Shown in pieces: positions 6,050-6,052 of a stretch of DNA of 6,052 nt. Source of the DNA: an uncultured Bacilli bacterium. Its GTDB lineage: Bacteria > Bacillota_I > Bacilli_A > RF39 > UBA660. The number at the start of each line of letters is the position of its first letter. Within the stretch, counting starts at the first letter, position 1. A program made the translations under genes and the position numbers. The notes under the pieces are model-generated. The model had not been told where the DNA came from and ran no database searches. It saw only the letters and a list, made by a program, of their open reading frames with translations. The stretch spans positions 1 through 6,052 of the forward strand of contig CANRAT010000070.1 of the NCBI GenBank assembly GCA_947628685.1, in the 5' to 3' direction.

Positions 6050-6052
6050 GGA

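Noticed and set aside
1..6052. A circular element or one unit of an invertible switch, because both ends share G-tract/CGTGGTA
   Set aside because: The sequences diverge right after CGTGGTA, so the ends do not overlap as one circle. The two copies are in direct, not inverted, orientation, so inversion between them is not expected.

Overview
The window is very AT-rich, uses TGG for tryptophan and ends one gene in TGA, and mixes ATG and TTG starts with good Shine-Dalgarno sites. It reads like an anaerobic low-GC Bacillota, plausibly an uncultured gut member of the Bacilli/Erysipelotrichales or Clostridia. The family-level placement is inference. The anaerobic part rests on the oxygen-sensitive HgdC-type Fe-S ATPase and its partner.

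Layout, left to right. (1) Bases 1-39 carry a 10-G homopolymer followed by CGTGG and a good -10 box. They feed a gene for an unusual surface protein: a type IV prepilin N-terminus fused to eleven BspA-type (DUF285) leucine-rich repeats, with a terminator behind it. (2) A two-gene operon with its own promoter follows. It encodes a COG3581-type 2-hydroxyacyl-CoA dehydratase-like Fe-S protein and, overlapping it by 8 bp with a TTG start, a BadF/HgdC-type ATPase activase. (3) A strong two-way terminator separates this operon from a convergent minus-strand gene for a large multi-pass membrane protein that looks like a GT-C-type glycosyltransferase. (4) Diverging from that gene, at the right edge, is a second G-tract (13 G) placed immediately after a perfect TTGACA -35 box and followed by the same CGTGGTA. 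It points out of the window at a gene that cannot be seen.

The most interesting signal is the pair of homopolymeric G-tracts. Both point rightward and share the same downstream bases. In the right copy the tract lies in the spacer between -35 and -10, and in the left copy it lies the same distance before a -10. With the right copy's flanks, 10 G would give an 18-bp spacer (near optimal) and 13 G gives 21 bp (predicted weak or off). This is the design of a slipped-strand, phase-variable promoter, as known for Neisseria porA. Here it drives a pilin-LRR surface protein and probably a second gene. Repetition of the cassette at both ends, and the fact that the window begins and ends in it, suggest a dispersed family of such switches in this genome. 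That step is inference.

The pilin-LRR protein and the GT-C-like protein are envelope proteins. The activase/COG3581 pair is a cytoplasmic redox module with no evident functional link to them.
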